48,358 bases of DNA from Luteimonas salinisoli (GTDB taxonomy: Bacteria > Pseudomonadota > Gammaproteobacteria > Xanthomonadales > Xanthomonadaceae). The translations under genes and the position numbers were made by a program. The notes below the pieces were generated by a model. It had not been told where the DNA came from and made no database searches. It worked only from the letters and a program-made list of their open reading frames with translations. Where the stretch lies: assembly GCF_013425525.1 (NCBI RefSeq), contig NZ_JACCKA010000045.1, positions 1-48,358 of the forward strand, in the 5' to 3' direction. Positions 32,792-41,365 of this stretch are shown piece by piece (position 1 is the first letter of the stretch; each line of letters opens with the position of its first letter).

Positions 32792-33778
32792 TCAGGCGAA
32801 CATCCGGATCAACTCGGCCTGCTGGTCCTCGTCCAGCAGGGCGCCGGTGCCGGCGCCGAGATTGTCGGCCTGGCGGTCGGGCTTGCCGGTCGCCGGGATC
32901 ACCGCGGTGACCGCCGGATGGCTGATGGCGAACTTGAGGAACAGCTGCGCCCAGCTGGCGGCGCCGACCCCCTCCGCCCATGCCGGCAGCGGCTTGTCCT
33001 TGACCTGCGCGAACAGCTTGCCGTCGTCGAAGGCGCGGTTGATCAGGACGGCGACGCCCAGTTCCTGCGCCGCCGGCAGCAGCGAGTCAGCCGCCTGCGG
33101 CGCGGTGACCGAGTAATTGATCTGGATGAAGTCGGGCCGTTCCGCGCGCATGATGCGTTCGAGGTCGGCATGACCACTTTCCAGGTAGTGGGTGAGGCCG
33201 ATGTACTTCGTCAGCCCCTGCTCCTTCAGCTCGCGGGCGTAGGGCAGGGCGATCTCCCAGGCGCGCAGGTTGTGCACCTGCAGCAGTTCCACGCGGTCGG
33301 TGCGCAGGCGGCGCAGCGTCTCGGCCCATTGGGCCTCCATCGCGGCGCGATCGTCTTCGGCGATCTTGGTGGCGAGGAAGCAGCGCTCGCGCCAGCCGCC
33401 CTCGTCCAGCAGCGCGCCGAGCACTTCGTCGGCGTTGGAATAGTTGGGCGAGGTGTCGAACACGCTGCCGCCGCCCTCGAAGAACACGCGGATGGTTTCC
33501 TTCAGCGTCTCGAACTCGCCCGAGCCCATCGGTACCTCGTAGCTGCCGGAGGTGCCGGCGCCGATCGCCGGGATCCGCTCGCCGGTGGCCGGGATCGCGC
33601 GCGTCAGCAGTGGGCCGGCCTCGGCCGCGGGCGCCGACGCGACCGGCGGCGTGGGTGCGGAAGTCGCCGGCGCGGCCGGCGGTGCCGGGTTCTCGCGGCT
33701 GCAGGCGGCCAGCGGCGCCAGCGCCAGGCCGGTCGCGGCGAGCGTGGTGGAAGTCAGGAAGTCGCGGCGTGAGGTCAT
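32792..33778 (-). CDS. Exported aldo/keto reductase with Tat and lipobox-like signal
   Basis: A 328-residue protein. The N-terminus MTSRRDFLTSTTLAATGLALAPLAAC has a twin-arginine motif SRRDFL and a possible lipobox LAAC. It is therefore probably folded in the cytoplasm and exported, possibly lipid anchored. A Pro/Ala linker (about 28-58) leads into an aldo/keto reductase barrel with FDTSPNYSNADEVLG (Asp and Tyr), ATKI (Lys) and LLQVHNL (His), the four expected catalytic residues. Periplasmic AKRs are unusual because NADPH is absent there; the role is unclear. ATG 33778 starts the Tat signal. Confidence 0.87.
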   Translation of the reverse strand: MTSRRDFLTSTTLAATGLALAPLAACSRENPAPPAAPATSAPTPPVASAPAAEAGPLLTRAIPATGERIPAIGAGTSGSYEVPMGSGEFETLKETIRVFFEGGGSVFDTSPNYSNADEVLGALLDEGGWRERCFLATKIAEDDRAAMEAQWAETLRRLRTDRVELLQVHNLRAWEIALPYARELKEQGLTKYIGLTHYLESGHADLERIMRAERPDFIQINYSVTAPQAADSLLPAAQELGVAVLINRAFDDGKLFAQVKDKPLPAWAEGVGAASWAQLFLKFAISHPAVTAVIPATGKPDRQADNLGAGTGALLDEDQQAELIRMFA

Positions 33779-34161
33779 GATGGATTCCTCGGCATTGGCG
33801 GAAGCCGGCGGTTCGTCCGCTCGGCGGCTGCGCGGGGGATGCAGGCGTGGGCGGGGCGGCTTCCGGATCTCGAAGGGCGAGCGACGATCGGCGCGCCGAT
33901 CAGAGCATGCCATGGGTCGCGTGACAACTGCATGGCCCGGCAGCATCGAATCGACGGCGACGGGGTGGTCTGCGGGGTGGTGTTGTGCCCGGACGACCGC
34001 CGCTGCGGAGCCGGAGCGGCCGGGAGATTCCGATTTCGACATCATCGCGAGGCTCGGTGTGGAGGTGCAAGCGATGCTGGCGCCTGCAGGCGCCGCCTGC
34101 CAGCGCGCCGATCGATGAGCGGCTGTGCGCCGATCGCACAGCTTGCGCGCGGTCGAATCCG
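33779..34161. other. Gene-free stretch between aldo/keto reductase and SRPBCC genes
   Basis: No gene is supported. Three perfect palindromes stand out: GATCGGCGCGCCGATC (33886-33901), GGCGCCTGCAGGCGCC (34079-34094), and a hairpin with 8-bp arms at 34122-34129 and 34135-34142, just after the SRPBCC stop in that gene's direction. None has a T-tract. The upstream region of the aldo/keto reductase is at the left end. Confidence 0.6.
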
Positions 34162-35250
34162 CTACCGCGCGGGATGCCGCGCCGCCGGCGCCTCGGGTCC
34201 CGCGGCCTCCGCCGCGGCTTCGCTGCGCCGGCGATAGAAGGCGAGGGCGGTGTCCTCGAAGTTGCCGATCAGCAGCTTGGCCAGCGGCTCGGCGTACCAG
34301 TTGAAGCGGGTACTGACGCGATAGCGCATCTGCAGGGTGAGCCTGGTGGCGTCGCCGACCGGTTCCAGGGTGTAGACCGTATCGCCCAGATCGAAGTAGT
34401 CGCCGCCGATGCGCACGTGGTCGTCGAGCGCACGCGGCGGGATCGAGTCTTCGCTGAAGCGGTAGCGGAACACGACCCGGCGCTCCGGGACCCATTCGGT
34501 CGCCACCTGGTCGAAACGGATGCCCTTGCCCATGCGGATGCGGCGCACGCGGCCCTCGGCGGTGTCCTCGGTGAGGCCCGACACCGGCAGCGGCACCCCG
34601 ATGCGGTACATCCAGCCGCGATCGATTTCTTCGGGGCGGATCGCATCGGCGTGGTGGATCTGCTTCCAGACCTCCGCCGGCGGTGCGGCGATGGTGACGG
34701 TGCGTTCCACGTCGTCGAGCCGCTGCGGCAGGCCGGTGCCCGGCTCGAACGCGCCGAGCAGCAGCGGAAGCACGGCGACGCTGTAGGTCGCGTGCTTGGG
34801 CCAGCGCGTCCAGCGGCAGATCGCGCCCATCGCCAGGCCGCCGAGCGCGCCGAGGGTAGCGAACAGCGGAATGATGAGGATCGCGCAGATCCAGCCCTCG
34901 ATCAGGATGAGCAGGGTGCCGACGACGAACAGCACGTTGGCCAGGAACGGGGCAAAGAAGTAGTAGCCCCAGCTGCGACGTTGCTGCCGCTCCGCGGCGT
35001 AGACGGTCACCGCGCCGACCGCGATGGGAGCGAGCAGGATGAAGCTGCCGGCCATCGCCGAGTAGGCGTGTCCAGGTGCGGCGCTGAAGAAGAGCCGCAA
35101 CACCAGGCCGACGCCGGCACCGGCCAGGATCGGCCACGGTAGCCGGAACGGCAGGTAGTTGCGCAGCTGGATGGGCGCTGCCGGCTTGGGTGCGGGGGTG
35201 CCCGGGGGGAGTTCCGGCTGCCGCTGGTCGGGTGCGTGATCTTCGTTCAT
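34162..35250 (-). CDS. Membrane protein with C-terminal SRPBCC domain
   Basis: A 362-residue protein. Four predicted membrane segments lie within about residues 38-170 (PWPILAGAGVGLVLRLFF, AMAGSFILLAPIAVGAVTVYA, FLANVLFVVGTLLILI, LIIPLFATLGALGGLAMGAI). A START/polyketide-cyclase-like domain follows (about 190-345; VERTVTIAAPPAEVWKQIHHADAIRPEEI). The combination suggests a lipid-binding role at the membrane (inference). The start overlaps the desaturase stop (ATGA). Ends in an Ala/Glu-rich tail. Confidence 0.82.
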   Translation of the reverse strand: MNEDHAPDQRQPELPPGTPAPKPAAPIQLRNYLPFRLPWPILAGAGVGLVLRLFFSAAPGHAYSAMAGSFILLAPIAVGAVTVYAAERQQRRSWGYYFFAPFLANVLFVVGTLLILIEGWICAILIIPLFATLGALGGLAMGAICRWTRWPKHATYSVAVLPLLLGAFEPGTGLPQRLDDVERTVTIAAPPAEVWKQIHHADAIRPEEIDRGWMYRIGVPLPVSGLTEDTAEGRVRRIRMGKGIRFDQVATEWVPERRVVFRYRFSEDSIPPRALDDHVRIGGDYFDLGDTVYTLEPVGDATRLTLQMRYRVSTRFNWYAEPLAKLLIGNFEDTALAFYRRRSEAAAEAAGPEAPAARHPAR

Positions 35251-36209
35251 TCGTGGAGACTCCTGTAGGCGAGCGCGGCCTCCGCCGGCGCACGGCTGCG
35301 CGCGAGGGCGGTGCCGACCAGTTCGGGCCGGTGCGGGAGGTCGCTCGGCAGGCGGATCCCCCAGGCCAGGCCCAGCCGCCGCAGCGCCAGCAGCGTCCAC
35401 CAGCCCGGGTCCCATTCGCCGGCGTGCAGGCCGAGCCTGGCCGAACCGGGAAACGCGTGGTGGTTGTTGTGCCAGCATTCGCCCATCGTCAGCAGCGACG
35501 CGAAACGTACGTTGTGGCCCTGTACGCAGGCGCCACGCACCTCGTGGTGCATCGGGCCATGGTTGTGCGCGAACCAGCCGATCAGCCAATGGCCGCAGAT
35601 CCCGGCGGTCACGCGGGCGCAGACGCCCCAGAACACGAACGCCCAGCCTCCCCACCACCACAGCAGCAGCGCCCACGGCAGCTGCTGCAGCATCCAGGTG
35701 CGCTGCAGGAAGCGGTAGACCGGATCGTCGGCGATACGCGATTCGATGTCGATGCGCGGTGGGCGCGTGAGCCGCAGCTCGCAGTGCAGCTGCCACCATC
35801 CGTCGCGCAGGAAGGAACGCCGATGCGCGAGAAAATCGTGGCAGTGCGGCAGGCGCTGCGCGTAGTCGCGCAGATCGTGCGTGCGCAGCAGTGCCAGCGG
35901 GCCGGCCAGTCCGACCAGCACGCCGCAGTAGACGAGGAAGTATTCCAGCCATTTCGGACACTGGAAGCTGTCGTGGATCAGCTTGCGGTGCATGCCGAGG
36001 GAGTGTCCGAGCAGCAGCATCGCGGCGGTGGAAGCGACGAAGAGCGCGAAGGCGCTCCAGCGGAAGGTGAGCGCGCCTCCGGCCGTCGCGCCGAGCGCCA
36101 TTGCGATCAGCCAGAGCGAGCGGACCGGCTCCCAGTGCACGGCGCCGTCCACCACGCTGCGCACGTCCGCCGCGCGGACACGGTGATCATCGAGGCTTTC
36201 CGGCAGCAT
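35247..36209 (-). CDS. Fatty-acid-desaturase-like membrane protein
   Basis: A 320-residue diiron-desaturase-like protein with several membrane segments. Histidine box 1 is GHSLGMHRKLIH (His69, His74, His79) and box 3 is GECWHNNHHAFP. Box 2, normally HxxHH, reads RTHDLRDYAQ and lacks the paired His. A HNHGPMHH segment could supply ligands. Substrate and activity are uncertain. Start sites at 36233, 36215 and 36209 are all in frame; 36209 is preferred because GGGAAGG lies at the right distance. It is translationally coupled to the SRPBCC protein. Confidence 0.82.
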   Translation of the reverse strand: MLPESLDDHRVRAADVRSVVDGAVHWEPVRSLWLIAMALGATAGGALTFRWSAFALFVASTAAMLLLGHSLGMHRKLIHDSFQCPKWLEYFLVYCGVLVGLAGPLALLRTHDLRDYAQRLPHCHDFLAHRRSFLRDGWWQLHCELRLTRPPRIDIESRIADDPVYRFLQRTWMLQQLPWALLLWWWGGWAFVFWGVCARVTAGICGHWLIGWFAHNHGPMHHEVRGACVQGHNVRFASLLTMGECWHNNHHAFPGSARLGLHAGEWDPGWWTLLALRRLGLAWGIRLPSDLPHRPELVGTALARSRAPAEAALAYRSLHE

Positions 36210-36282
36210 TCCCATCCTTCCCTTCCCCTGCATTCTTCGCTGCGCCGCGCGGCGCGCGGTCCCGGGTGGCCCGGTGTGCCGG

Positions 36283-36429
36283 TCAGCCCTCCTGCGCTGC
36301 CGAACTCGACCAGGGCGGGCAGGGGGCGGCCGGCGTCAGCGACAGCAGGGGCATGGGCGAGCCGGTCGGAAAGGTCAGGCAGCATGGTACGGCGCCGCTG
36401 GCCTTCTCGACCAGCCGCTGCGCGCTCAT
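36283..36429 (-). CDS. Possible 48-residue ORF coupled to fdhD (weak)
   Basis: ATG at 36429 overlaps the fdhD stop by ATGA and the frame runs 48 codons to TGA. The product has a charged start (MSAQRLVEKASG), a CC pair at 16-17 and a Pro/Ser-rich tail. No family is recognised. In such GC-rich DNA a frame of this length can arise by chance; the coupling geometry is the main support. Confidence 0.3.
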   Translation of the reverse strand: MSAQRLVEKASGAVPCCLTFPTGSPMPLLSLTPAAPCPPWSSSAAQEG

Positions 36430-37277
36430 GCGGGTGCCCGGTCGCCCGCGTCGATGCGATGCGGATGCGTATAGACCGCATAGCCGTCCTCGCGCGCGAA
36501 ACCGATCAGGGTGAGGTCGGCGCGCTCGGCCAGCGAGATCGCCAGCGCGGTCGGCGCCGAGATCGCGGCGAGCAGGGCGATGCCCGCGCCGGCCGCCTTC
36601 ATCGCCATCTCGTAGCTGGCGCGGCTGGTGACCACGGCGAAACCGGCCTGCGGATCGTGGCTGCCGCGCAGCATGGCGCCGATCAGCTTGTCGAGCGCGT
36701 TATGGCGGCCGACGTCCTCGCGCAGCAGCAGGATCCGGCCGTCGGCATCGGCCCAGCCGGCGGCATGGGTGGCGCCGGTGCGGGCGTTCAGTGCCTGGCC
36801 CTCGCGCAGCTGCCGCAGCGCCGCGTACAGCGCGCGCTCGGCGATCGTCACCCCGGGGCCCACGGCGTCGGGCCGGCGCAGCGCCGCCTCCAGCAGTTCG
36901 CTGCCGCAGATGCCGCAGCCGCTGCGTCCGCTCAGGCTGCGCCGGCGCCGTTCCAGCGCCTGCGCGCGATGCCCTGGAATGCGCAGCCGGATCTCCACCC
37001 CTTCCAGCAGGTGCCCGACGTTCTCGATGCGCGCCTGGCCCGCGTCGGCGACGATGCCCTCGCTGATCGCGAAGCCGAGCGCGAAATCCTCCAGGTCGGC
37101 GGGCGTCGCCATCATCACCGCGAACGGCAGATCGTTGTAGACGAAGGCCACCGGCACCTCCTCGGCGACGTGGTCGTCGTAGCGGTGTTCGCCGTGCCCG
37201 CGGCGGCGCTGGACCGGGCGCAGCGCGCTGCCCGGCGGCGCCTGAAGGGGCGGGTCGTCGGGCGCAGCGGCGCTCAC
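36426..37277 (-). CDS. fdhD: Formate dehydrogenase accessory sulfurtransferase FdhD
   Basis: A 283-residue protein that passes sulfur from the desulfurase IscS to the molybdenum/tungsten-bis-MGD cofactor of formate dehydrogenase. The Cys motif CGICG and the segments VAEEVPVAFVYND, GATHAAGWADADGRILLLREDVGRHNALDKLIGA and VTSRASYEMAMKAA are typical. The start is GTG 37277; it has no ribosome-binding site of its own but overlaps the stop of an 18-residue upstream ORF (GTGA), so it appears translationally coupled. No formate dehydrogenase genes lie in the window. Confidence 0.92.
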   Translation of the reverse strand: MSAAAPDDPPLQAPPGSALRPVQRRRGHGEHRYDDHVAEEVPVAFVYNDLPFAVMMATPADLEDFALGFAISEGIVADAGQARIENVGHLLEGVEIRLRIPGHRAQALERRRRSLSGRSGCGICGSELLEAALRRPDAVGPGVTIAERALYAALRQLREGQALNARTGATHAAGWADADGRILLLREDVGRHNALDKLIGAMLRGSHDPQAGFAVVTSRASYEMAMKAAGAGIALLAAISAPTALAISLAERADLTLIGFAREDGYAVYTHPHRIDAGDRAPA

Positions 37278-37330
37278 GGCCGGAGCGCGGCGGTCTGGTC
37301 GGGGAACGTCCTTCTCGTGCGCTTTCCCAT
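37274..37330 (-). CDS. 18-codon upstream ORF coupled to fdhD
   Basis: ATG 37330 with a GGAGG site 9 bases upstream starts MGKRTRRTFPDQTAALRP. Its TGA stop overlaps the GTG start of fdhD. It could act as a leader peptide that brings ribosomes to fdhD. The good ribosome-binding site here, and none at fdhD, supports the coupling. Confidence 0.45.
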   Translation of the reverse strand: MGKRTRRTFPDQTAALRP

Positions 37331-37554
37331 CGGTCGTCGCCTCCGCGGAACAGGACCGGAGTCTAGTCGAGGGCGATGCATTCTCTCGGAGCGGCAGGCC
37401 CGAGGCCGCCCGGGCGCCAGCGAACGGCAGCGGATCGCGCCGCCGCGTCCGATCCGCGCCGCTGCGCGGCGGGATCGCGGGCGCGCCGCCAGTATCGCCC
37501 TTCTCGTGCGCCTGCGCTCGCCCCCGCACCGGCCCTGCCGGGGACTCGTGCCGG

Positions 37555-39369
37555 TCAGCCGATCGGCTCGTCCAGGATCAGCTGCCGCACGAAGCGCACC
37601 GGCGGGGCGCCCTTGGACAGCACCTCGTCGTGGTAGGCCTTGAGATCGAAGGCCTCGCCGCGCTGCTCCTCGACCGCGCGGCGCATGTCGAAATGCTCCT
37701 GGGCGCCGGCGAAGTAGGTCGGCAGCTGCGCCGAGGTGAGCTGGGCGCGCACCCACTTGCCGGCGGCCTCGCGCTCCTGCTGGAAGGTGGTGCGGACCAT
37801 CAGCTCCATGGCCTGGTCGCGGTCCCAGCCGTCGACGTGCACGCCCTGGTCGAGGATCGCGTTGGCCACCCCCCGCAGGTAGAACTTCAGCTGCACCAGG
37901 CGGAACAGCGGGTCGCCGTCGAGGTAGCCCGCGTCGGCCATCATGTCCTCGGTGTACACCGCCCAGCCTTCGGCGAACGGGCCCGAGCGCAGCACCGCGC
38001 GCAGGGTGGAGGGGTGCTTCACCGAGTGCGCGCCCTCCAGGTAGTGGCCCGGCATCGCTTCGTGGATCGACAGCAGGTGGATCATGCGGTCGTTGTATTC
38101 GCGCAGGAACGACTCGCTCTGCTCGTCGCTCCAGTCGTCCGGGATCGGCGAGATCGCGTAGTAGGTGTCGAGGCCCTTGTCGAGCGGGCCGGGCGAGTCG
38201 CAATAGGCGACGGCTACGCCGCGCTGGAATTCCGGCATCAGGATGATCTGCACCGGGTCGTCCGGGACCGTCACCAGGTCGTGTTCGCGGGTGAAGGCGG
38301 TGGCCTGCGCCAGCGTCTCCTTGGCGAAGTCGACCACCTCGTCACGGCCCGGCTTCTCGGCATAGGCGAGCTCCAGCGCAGCCTCGATCGCCGCCTGACG
38401 CTGGTCGTCGTCGGGCTGATCGGGCATTTCCGGCGCGTCGGGCGCATCCTTCAGCACGCCGCGGGCGATCGTGTACATCTCGTCGCGGACGCGGGCGAGG
38501 TCGGCCTCGGCGCGCTGGCGGATCTCCTCCCGCGAGAGCTCGGAGTTCAGCGCGAAGCGCAGCTTCCGGTCGTAGCGCTCGGTGCCGATGCGGAAATCGC
38601 CGGCGGCGTTCGGCACCAGGGTGTCCTCCAGCCAGGACTGGTGCTCGGCCACCGCCTCGCGCAGGCCGGCGATGGCGGCGTCGAGGCGCTCACGCTCCGC
38701 GCCTTCCAGGCGACCCACGTTCGGAGTGATGAATTCGTCGACCAGGGTGAGGATGCCGAGGTTCTGCTGCGCCACGGTTTCGGCGTGGATCTTCGGCACC
38801 CGGGCCGGGTCGAGGTTCTCACGTGCCAGCGCGAACAGCGCCGGCAGCTTCTCCATGCGCGACGTGGCCGAGCGCAGGCGCTCGGGCAGCGGCGCGAACT
38901 CGCGCGCCATCAGGCCATAGATCGCGCCGCCGGCCAGGCTGTTGTAGAGCAGCGGATCCCAGGCCCAGGACTGCAGGGTCTCGGCGGTCCAGATCTCGCC
39001 CTCCAGCTGGTTGCGCAGGATCGCCGCGTCCACCTGGTTCTCGCGCGACAGGCGCGCGGCGTCGATGGCGTCCAGTTCGGCCAGCAGCCCGCGGGCCAGC
39101 TCCAGGGTGCGGGCGCGGCCTTCGGCGCTCAGGTCGTCGAGTTCGCCGTCGTAGCGGTGCTCGCCGATCTGCGTGGCGGACACCGGCGAGACTTCGAACC
39201 AGCTGTCGAGCGCACGCTGCGAGAGCTGCGCGAAGCGCGCGTCGGCGACGGCGTCCACCGCCGCATCGGCGGTGGAAGGCTGCCCGGCGGCGGGGCCGGT
39301 GGGCGCCTCGCTGCGCTGGCAGGCCGACAGCGCGGCGAGCAGGGCGAGGGCGAGCAGGCTATGGCGCAT
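37555..39369 (-). CDS. DUF885 family lipoprotein, probable zinc peptidase
   Basis: A 604-residue protein with a lipobox LSAC (Cys17), so exported and lipid anchored. The DUF885 domain fills most of the chain. A metal-binding HEAMPGH motif (His436, Glu437, His442) is followed by FAEGWAVYTEDMM, the pattern of a carboxypeptidase-Taq-like or M2/M3-related metallopeptidase. The conserved AISPIPDDWS segment precedes it. Natural substrate unknown. The start is ATG 39369. It is divergent from the TldD pair, with 186 bases between; fdhD follows 277 bases downstream on the same strand. Confidence 0.88.
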   Translation of the reverse strand: MRHSLLALALLAALSACQRSEAPTGPAAGQPSTADAAVDAVADARFAQLSQRALDSWFEVSPVSATQIGEHRYDGELDDLSAEGRARTLELARGLLAELDAIDAARLSRENQVDAAILRNQLEGEIWTAETLQSWAWDPLLYNSLAGGAIYGLMAREFAPLPERLRSATSRMEKLPALFALARENLDPARVPKIHAETVAQQNLGILTLVDEFITPNVGRLEGAERERLDAAIAGLREAVAEHQSWLEDTLVPNAAGDFRIGTERYDRKLRFALNSELSREEIRQRAEADLARVRDEMYTIARGVLKDAPDAPEMPDQPDDDQRQAAIEAALELAYAEKPGRDEVVDFAKETLAQATAFTREHDLVTVPDDPVQIILMPEFQRGVAVAYCDSPGPLDKGLDTYYAISPIPDDWSDEQSESFLREYNDRMIHLLSIHEAMPGHYLEGAHSVKHPSTLRAVLRSGPFAEGWAVYTEDMMADAGYLDGDPLFRLVQLKFYLRGVANAILDQGVHVDGWDRDQAMELMVRTTFQQEREAAGKWVRAQLTSAQLPTYFAGAQEHFDMRRAVEEQRGEAFDLKAYHDEVLSKGAPPVRFVRQLILDEPIG

Positions 39370-39555
39370 CTTGGGGCTCCGGTGACGGTCAGCCGGGCAG
39401 GATAGACGCGGGCAGGCGCCCGCGCATGTGCCGCAAGCCGTGGTTTACGGTCGCCGGAGCCACGGCAAGAATGCGGGGCGGCGGGCCCGCGCCGGATCGA
39501 CCCGCCCGCGCGCCGGTCCCGCGCGCGCCAGCCGCGCATCATCGGGAGAATCCCC

Positions 39556-41187
39556 TTGCAACGACGCGATTTCCTCGTACTCGGCGGCCTCGGCCTGGGC
39601 GGGCTGGCGCTGCCGCCCTTCGGCCGCGTCATCGCCGCCGAGGACCTGCCGACGCGGCTCGACGTCGCATTCAAGAAGCGCCTGGCCGACGCCGCCCTGG
39701 CTGCGGCCACCGATGCCGGCGCCGGCTACTGCGACGTGCGCATCGGCCGCTACCTGAGCCAGTCGCTGATGACCCGCGAGGACAGGGTGGAGAACGTGGT
39801 CAGCACCGAGTCGACGGGCGTGGGCGTGCGGGTGATCGCCGACGGCGCCTGGGGCTTCGCCGCCACCAGCGCGCTCACCGAGGACGGCGTGGCGCAGGCG
39901 GCGCGCCAGGCCGCAGCCATCGCCAGGGCCAACGCGAAAATCCAGGCCGAGCCGGTGCGGCTGGCGCCGGTGCAGGGCGTGGGCGAGGTGGCATGGCATA
40001 CGCCGGTACGCCGCAACGCCATGGAAGTGCCGGTGGCGGAGAAGATCGAGCTGCTGCTCGGGGTCAACGCCGCGGCGATGGCCGCCGGCGCCGACTTCGT
40101 CGCCTCGCGGATGTTCCTGGTCAACGAACAGAAATATTTCGCCAGCACCGACGGCTCCTACATCGACCAGGACGTGCACCGGATCTGGGCGCCGTTCACC
40201 GTCACCGCCATCGACAAGCAGAGCGGGAAGTTCCGCACCCGCGACGGGCTCGCCTCGCCGATGGGACTGGGCTACGAATACCTCGACGGCGACGCGGCCG
40301 GACGGGTGGAGCTGCCCGGCGGCGCGGTGGCCTACACCACCTCCTACGACATGCGCGAGGATGCGGTGGCCGCGGCGCGGCAGGCGCGCGAGAAACTGAA
40401 GGCGCCGTCGGTCAAGCCCGGCAGGTACGACCTGGTGCTCGATCCCACCAACCTGTTCCTGACCATCCACGAGAACGTCGGGCACCCGCTGGAACTGGAC
40501 CGCGTGCTCGGCTACGAGGCCAACTACGCCGGCACCAGCTTCGCCACCCTGGACAAGCGCGAGCAGGGCTATCGCTACGGCAGCGAGCGGGTGAACTTCT
40601 TCGCCGACCGCGTGCAGCCCGGCAGCCTGGGCGCGGTGGGCTACGACGACGAGGGGGTGAAGACCGGGCGCTGGGATCTGGTGCGCGACGGGGTGCTGGT
40701 CGACTACCAGGCCACCCGCGACCAGGCCCACATCCTCGGCCACGAGCGCTCGCACGGCTGCAGCTACGCCGACTCCTGGGCGAGCGTGCAGTTCCAGCGC
40801 ATGCCGAACGTGTCGCTGGCGCCGGGCCGCGAACCGCTGGACCCGGCCGGCATGATCGCAGGCGTGGAGAACGGCATCTACATTCTCGGCCGCGGCTCCT
40901 ACTCGATCGACCAGCAGCGCTACAACGCGCAGTTCGGCGGCCAGCTGTTCTACGAGATCAAGGACGGCGAGATCGCCGGGATGGTCGAGGACGTGGCCTA
41001 CCAGATCCGCACTCCGGAGTTCTGGGGCGCCTGCTCGGCGATCTGCGACGACGGCGATTTCCGCCTCGGCGGCTCGTTCTTCGACGGCAAGGGCCAGCCC
41101 AGCCAGGTGTCGGCGGTCTCGCACGGCTCGTCCACCACCCGCTTCGACGGCGTCAACGTCATCAACACGGCGCGCAGCCTGGGATAG
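39556..41187 (+). CDS. Tat-signal TldD/PmbA-family protein, first of a tandem pair
   Basis: A 543-residue TldD-like metalloprotease homologue with a twin-arginine signal (QRRDFLVLGGLGLGGLALPP), so probably periplasmic, unlike cytosolic E. coli TldD. The start is TTG 39556, with GGGAGA upstream. The zinc motif is HENVGH (His305, His310). Near the C-terminus, where E. coli TldD has the ligand Cys in CGKxGQ, this reads DGKGQPSQVSAVSHG, so Asp or a nearby His may replace it. It is very similar to the next gene along its whole length (tandem duplication). Confidence 0.9.
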   Translation: MQRRDFLVLGGLGLGGLALPPFGRVIAAEDLPTRLDVAFKKRLADAALAAATDAGAGYCDVRIGRYLSQSLMTREDRVENVVSTESTGVGVRVIADGAWGFAATSALTEDGVAQAARQAAAIARANAKIQAEPVRLAPVQGVGEVAWHTPVRRNAMEVPVAEKIELLLGVNAAAMAAGADFVASRMFLVNEQKYFASTDGSYIDQDVHRIWAPFTVTAIDKQSGKFRTRDGLASPMGLGYEYLDGDAAGRVELPGGAVAYTTSYDMREDAVAAARQAREKLKAPSVKPGRYDLVLDPTNLFLTIHENVGHPLELDRVLGYEANYAGTSFATLDKREQGYRYGSERVNFFADRVQPGSLGAVGYDDEGVKTGRWDLVRDGVLVDYQATRDQAHILGHERSHGCSYADSWASVQFQRMPNVSLAPGREPLDPAGMIAGVENGIYILGRGSYSIDQQRYNAQFGGQLFYEIKDGEIAGMVEDVAYQIRTPEFWGACSAICDDGDFRLGGSFFDGKGQPSQVSAVSHGSSTTRFDGVNVINTARSLG

Positions 41188-41365
41188 GGTGGGGCGATGC
41201 CCGGCACGAGCGATGTTTCGCGCCGCGTCTATGCCAAAAGTCATTTGACGCTCCTCCGGCTGGCGGCAAGAATCGAAGGGTCATGCCGACAGCCGTCGCG
41301 CGTGCGTCCGCAACCCATTCAGCCCGGCCGGCAACGCGCCGCGGCGCCATCACGGGAGAGCTGCC

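Noticed and set aside
33839..34237. Plus-strand frames in the 33.8-34.2 kb gap
   Set aside because: No family resemblance, no ribosome-binding site, and they run into the antisense of the SRPBCC gene.
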